DNA of 8,193 bases. Origin: Sphingomonas paucimobilis. Its GTDB lineage: Bacteria > Pseudomonadota > Alphaproteobacteria > Sphingomonadales > Sphingomonadaceae. Under the pieces are notes generated by a model. It was not told the origin of the DNA. It searched no databases and saw only the letters and a list, made by a program, of their open reading frames with translations. The DNA lies in assembly GCA_945860425.1 (NCBI GenBank), contig CAMAQU010000065.1, positions 1 through 8,193 on the forward strand, read 5' to 3'. The first letter of the stretch is position 1, and each line of letters begins with the position of its first letter. Shown here in pieces: positions 6,378-8,193 of this stretch. The position numbers and the translations under genes are program-made.

Positions 6378-7949
6378 TTAGTCTGCCGTTTCATCGGCCG
6401 GCTTTTTGCGCCGGAGCAAAATGAGAATGCTCTCCCGATCCATTGCGCCAATCATCCAGCCCAAGCCGAAATAGACCAAACCGCCGGACCCTACCAAAAT
6501 GCTTAGCGCGATCATGCGGTCCAGCGCCGAGCCATCAAACATCGGGCCAAGGCCAAGATTGACCCCATAAAGCGTCGCGCCCATGGCCAGCCCAGCTAGG
6601 ATCTGGCGGCTGACCCGCCGAAGGACCTCGGGCGAAAGACTGAAATGCCCGCGTCGATTGAGCGTGATATAGAGCAGGGCGCAGTTGAGCCAGGCCGTCA
6701 ACATAAGGGCAATGGCCAGCCCATAAAGGCCATAAAAGGGCACGAGCGCAAAGTTCATCGCGATGTTCGCAGCCAGCACCCAAAGAGCGATCCGCAGGGG
6801 TGTTTTCGTATCCTCACGCGCGAAAAAGCCGGGCGTGAAGACCTTGACCAGCACATAGGCCGGAAGGCCGAGTGCGATGATGGCAAGCGTTGTGCCCGTA
6901 ACAACAGCATCTTCCGCCGTAAATTCGCCTCCGCGGAAAAGGGCGGTGACCAATGGGACGCCCGCTGCCGCAAATGCAATGGCGGCAGGCAAGGTCAGGA
7001 GCATGCCAATATCAATGGCTTGATTTTGAATGCGTTCGGCTTCTTGCGGATTGCCTTGATCGACATATTTGCTGATCGAGGGCAGAATGGCCGTGCCCAA
7101 AGCCGTCCCAATAATGCCGAGCGGCAGCTGATTGAGCCGGTCCGCATAATTCAAATGCGCCATGGAGCCTTCGGCAAGATAGCTGACAAATTGGGTGTCG
7201 ATCAAAATGCTGATTTGATAGACGCCAGCTGCAAATGTCGCCGGGATGACCACCTTAAAGAACTGCCGCACGCCGGGCGTTATGCGCGGGCGGCGCAGCT
7301 TGAGGGAAATGCCTGCCCTACGGGCGGACCACCAGACCAAGCCCAGTTGGACAATGCCGCCGATGACGACGGCAATGGACAGTGCCTCGGCGGTTTTTGG
7401 GCCACCTTCGCGCACCAGCAGCAAGGCGACCAACATGGCGAGGTTCAGCAGGGCAGGGGCGAAAGCCGCGGCGGCAAACCGATGCATCGAGTTGAGCACG
7501 CCGGAAAACAGCGACACCAAACTGATCAGCATCAAATAGGGGAAGGTCAGGCGCGAGAGCCAAATTGTCAGATCAAACTTCTCTGCATCGCCAGCAAAGC
7601 CAGAGGCCAAAAGCCAGACAAGGGCGGGCATCGCAATTTGGCCGATGAGGGTGAAGACCAGCAAAGCGGGCAGGAAAATCGCCAGCACTTCTTCTGAAAA
7701 GCGCCGGGCTTCGTCAATGCCGCCTTCGCCATGATAGCGTTGGCTGAAGAGGGGCACGAACCCTGCCGAAAACGCGCCTTCGCCAAAAAAGCGCCGAAAT
7801 GTGTTGGGCAGGCGAAAGGCGACCAGAAACGCATCGGCAAACATATTTGCGCCCAGCACGCGCGCCATGACCATTTCTCGTGCAAAGCCCAGCACGCGGC
7901 TGACGAGAGTTAGGCTCCCGATTGTGCCAATGGCTTTGCCGAGTTTCAC
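6378..7949 (-). CDS. murJ: Lipid II flippase MurJ (MviN family)
   Basis: MurJ is a polytopic inner-membrane protein of the MOP superfamily that flips the peptidoglycan precursor lipid II to the periplasmic face. The 523-aa protein is hydrophobic throughout, fitting the usual 14 transmembrane helices, and is close to E. coli's 511 aa. The N-terminus aligns with E. coli MurJ residue for residue: R18 and R24 in SRVLGFARE, D39 in ADAF, R52 and R53 in NTFRRFFGEGAF, E57. The conserved YADR gives R271 (E. coli R270). KVFTPGFFAREDTKTP matches the family's conserved loop in the second half. The start codon is GTG; this alignment makes it convincing even though no strong ribosome site is seen (a GAGGG lies about 15 nt upstream). 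It begins 5 nt after the secB stop, so translation may be coupled. The basic C-terminus LLRRKKPADETAD is cytoplasmic by inference. Confidence 0.95.
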   Translation of the reverse strand: MKLGKAIGTIGSLTLVSRVLGFAREMVMARVLGANMFADAFLVAFRLPNTFRRFFGEGAFSAGFVPLFSQRYHGEGGIDEARRFSEEVLAIFLPALLVFTLIGQIAMPALVWLLASGFAGDAEKFDLTIWLSRLTFPYLMLISLVSLFSGVLNSMHRFAAAAFAPALLNLAMLVALLLVREGGPKTAEALSIAVVIGGIVQLGLVWWSARRAGISLKLRRPRITPGVRQFFKVVIPATFAAGVYQISILIDTQFVSYLAEGSMAHLNYADRLNQLPLGIIGTALGTAILPSISKYVDQGNPQEAERIQNQAIDIGMLLTLPAAIAFAAAGVPLVTALFRGGEFTAEDAVVTGTTLAIIALGLPAYVLVKVFTPGFFAREDTKTPLRIALWVLAANIAMNFALVPFYGLYGLAIALMLTAWLNCALLYITLNRRGHFSLSPEVLRRVSRQILAGLAMGATLYGVNLGLGPMFDGSALDRMIALSILVGSGGLVYFGLGWMIGAMDRESILILLRRKKPADETAD

Positions 7950-7954
7950 GATGT

Positions 7955-8193
7955 TTAGGCGTTGCCCTCAGCGCTCTGGCCGGCGTCCGCCTGCTGCGCT
8001 GCCAATTCCGCCTGCTGCATAAACAGCGCGCCGAAATCAATTGGGTCGAGCATCAGCGGCGGGAAGCCGCCATCGCGCACGGCGTCCGCGATGATGCGGC
8101 GGGCGAACGGGAACAGGATCCGCGGGCCTTCGATGATGCAGAAGGGCTCGATGGCTTCTTCCGGCACATTCTTCAGGCCAAACAGGCCGGCAT
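7955..8193 (-). CDS. secB: Protein-export chaperone SecB, C-terminal part (5' end outside window)
   Basis: SecB is a cytosolic tetrameric chaperone that keeps preproteins unfolded and hands them to SecA at the Sec translocon. About 79 residues of its C-terminal half are visible; the frame stays open to the window edge, so the GTG at 8167 is an internal valine. Family landmarks are AGLFGLKNVPEEAIEPF, IEGPRILFPFARRIIADAVR, the conserved GGFPPLMLDPIDF (FP.L.L.P..F in E. coli SecB) and ALFMQQ, followed by a low-complexity Ala/Gln/Glu tail ending SAEGNA. That tail is typical in position of the flexible SecA-contacting C-terminus. The stop codon lies 5 nt before the murJ GTG, so the two genes are almost certainly one transcription unit. 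Confidence 0.93.
   Translation of the reverse strand, partial: AGLFGLKNVPEEAIEPFCIIEGPRILFPFARRIIADAVRDGGFPPLMLDPIDFGALFMQQAELAAQQADAGQSAEGNA

Noticed and set aside
6645..7697. 350-codon open frame on the + strand
   Set aside because: It lies wholly antisense to murJ, whose protein matches a known family residue for residue. The antisense product is Gln/His/Arg/Gly-rich, as expected of a shadow frame, and has no recognisable domain.
1..8193. Mobile element, phage, CRISPR or defence island
   Set aside because: Every sizeable frame with real protein character belongs to a core metabolic or envelope gene. No transposase, integrase, repeat array or terminal inverted repeats were seen.

Overview
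This window looks like ordinary housekeeping chromosome from an alphaproteobacterium, most likely a sphingomonad (Sphingopyxis/Sphingorhabdus-like). The evidence is moderately GC-rich coding DNA, a methionine synthase split into two genes, a SecB C-terminus of alphaproteobacterial type followed by murJ and trpS, and a DUF4136 lipoprotein. The genus is inferred from remembered family sequences, not from a search.

Left half, + strand (1-4448): a methionine-synthesis cluster. The 3' part of metF (5,10-methylenetetrahydrofolate reductase) enters from the left edge. Next comes a 348-aa zinc homocysteine S-methyltransferase (metH1), whose ribosome site lies in the end of metF. An 867-aa protein (metH2) follows after 34 bp and carries the folate-, cobalamin- and AdoMet-binding modules of MetH. 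MetF would supply 5-methyl-THF; metH2 would pass its methyl group through cobalamin to homocysteine held by metH1. The cut falls exactly at the linker between modules and every checked catalytic residue is present.

Middle (4449-5268): a GC-rich hairpin separates metH2 from a convergent minus-strand gene for a DUF4136-type lipoprotein. The leader of that gene contains two near-identical TTGA-N5-TCAA dyads, 67 bp apart.

Right half, minus strand (5269-8193): read in the direction of transcription, the order is secB (3' part only, running off the right edge), murJ (lipid II flippase, GTG start 5 nt after the secB stop), a 92-bp gap, then trpS (tryptophanyl-tRNA synthetase). The secB-murJ pair is probably co-transcribed, and trpS may be read from the same transcript.

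I see no mobile elements, CRISPR arrays, tRNA or rRNA genes, riboswitches or defence genes, and no non-coding stretch longer than about 100 bp. I found no undescribed system. The points most worth a second look are the split methionine synthase junction (including an open +1 path from metH1 into metH2 at a UGA-C stop) and the paired dyads upstream of the lipoprotein gene.
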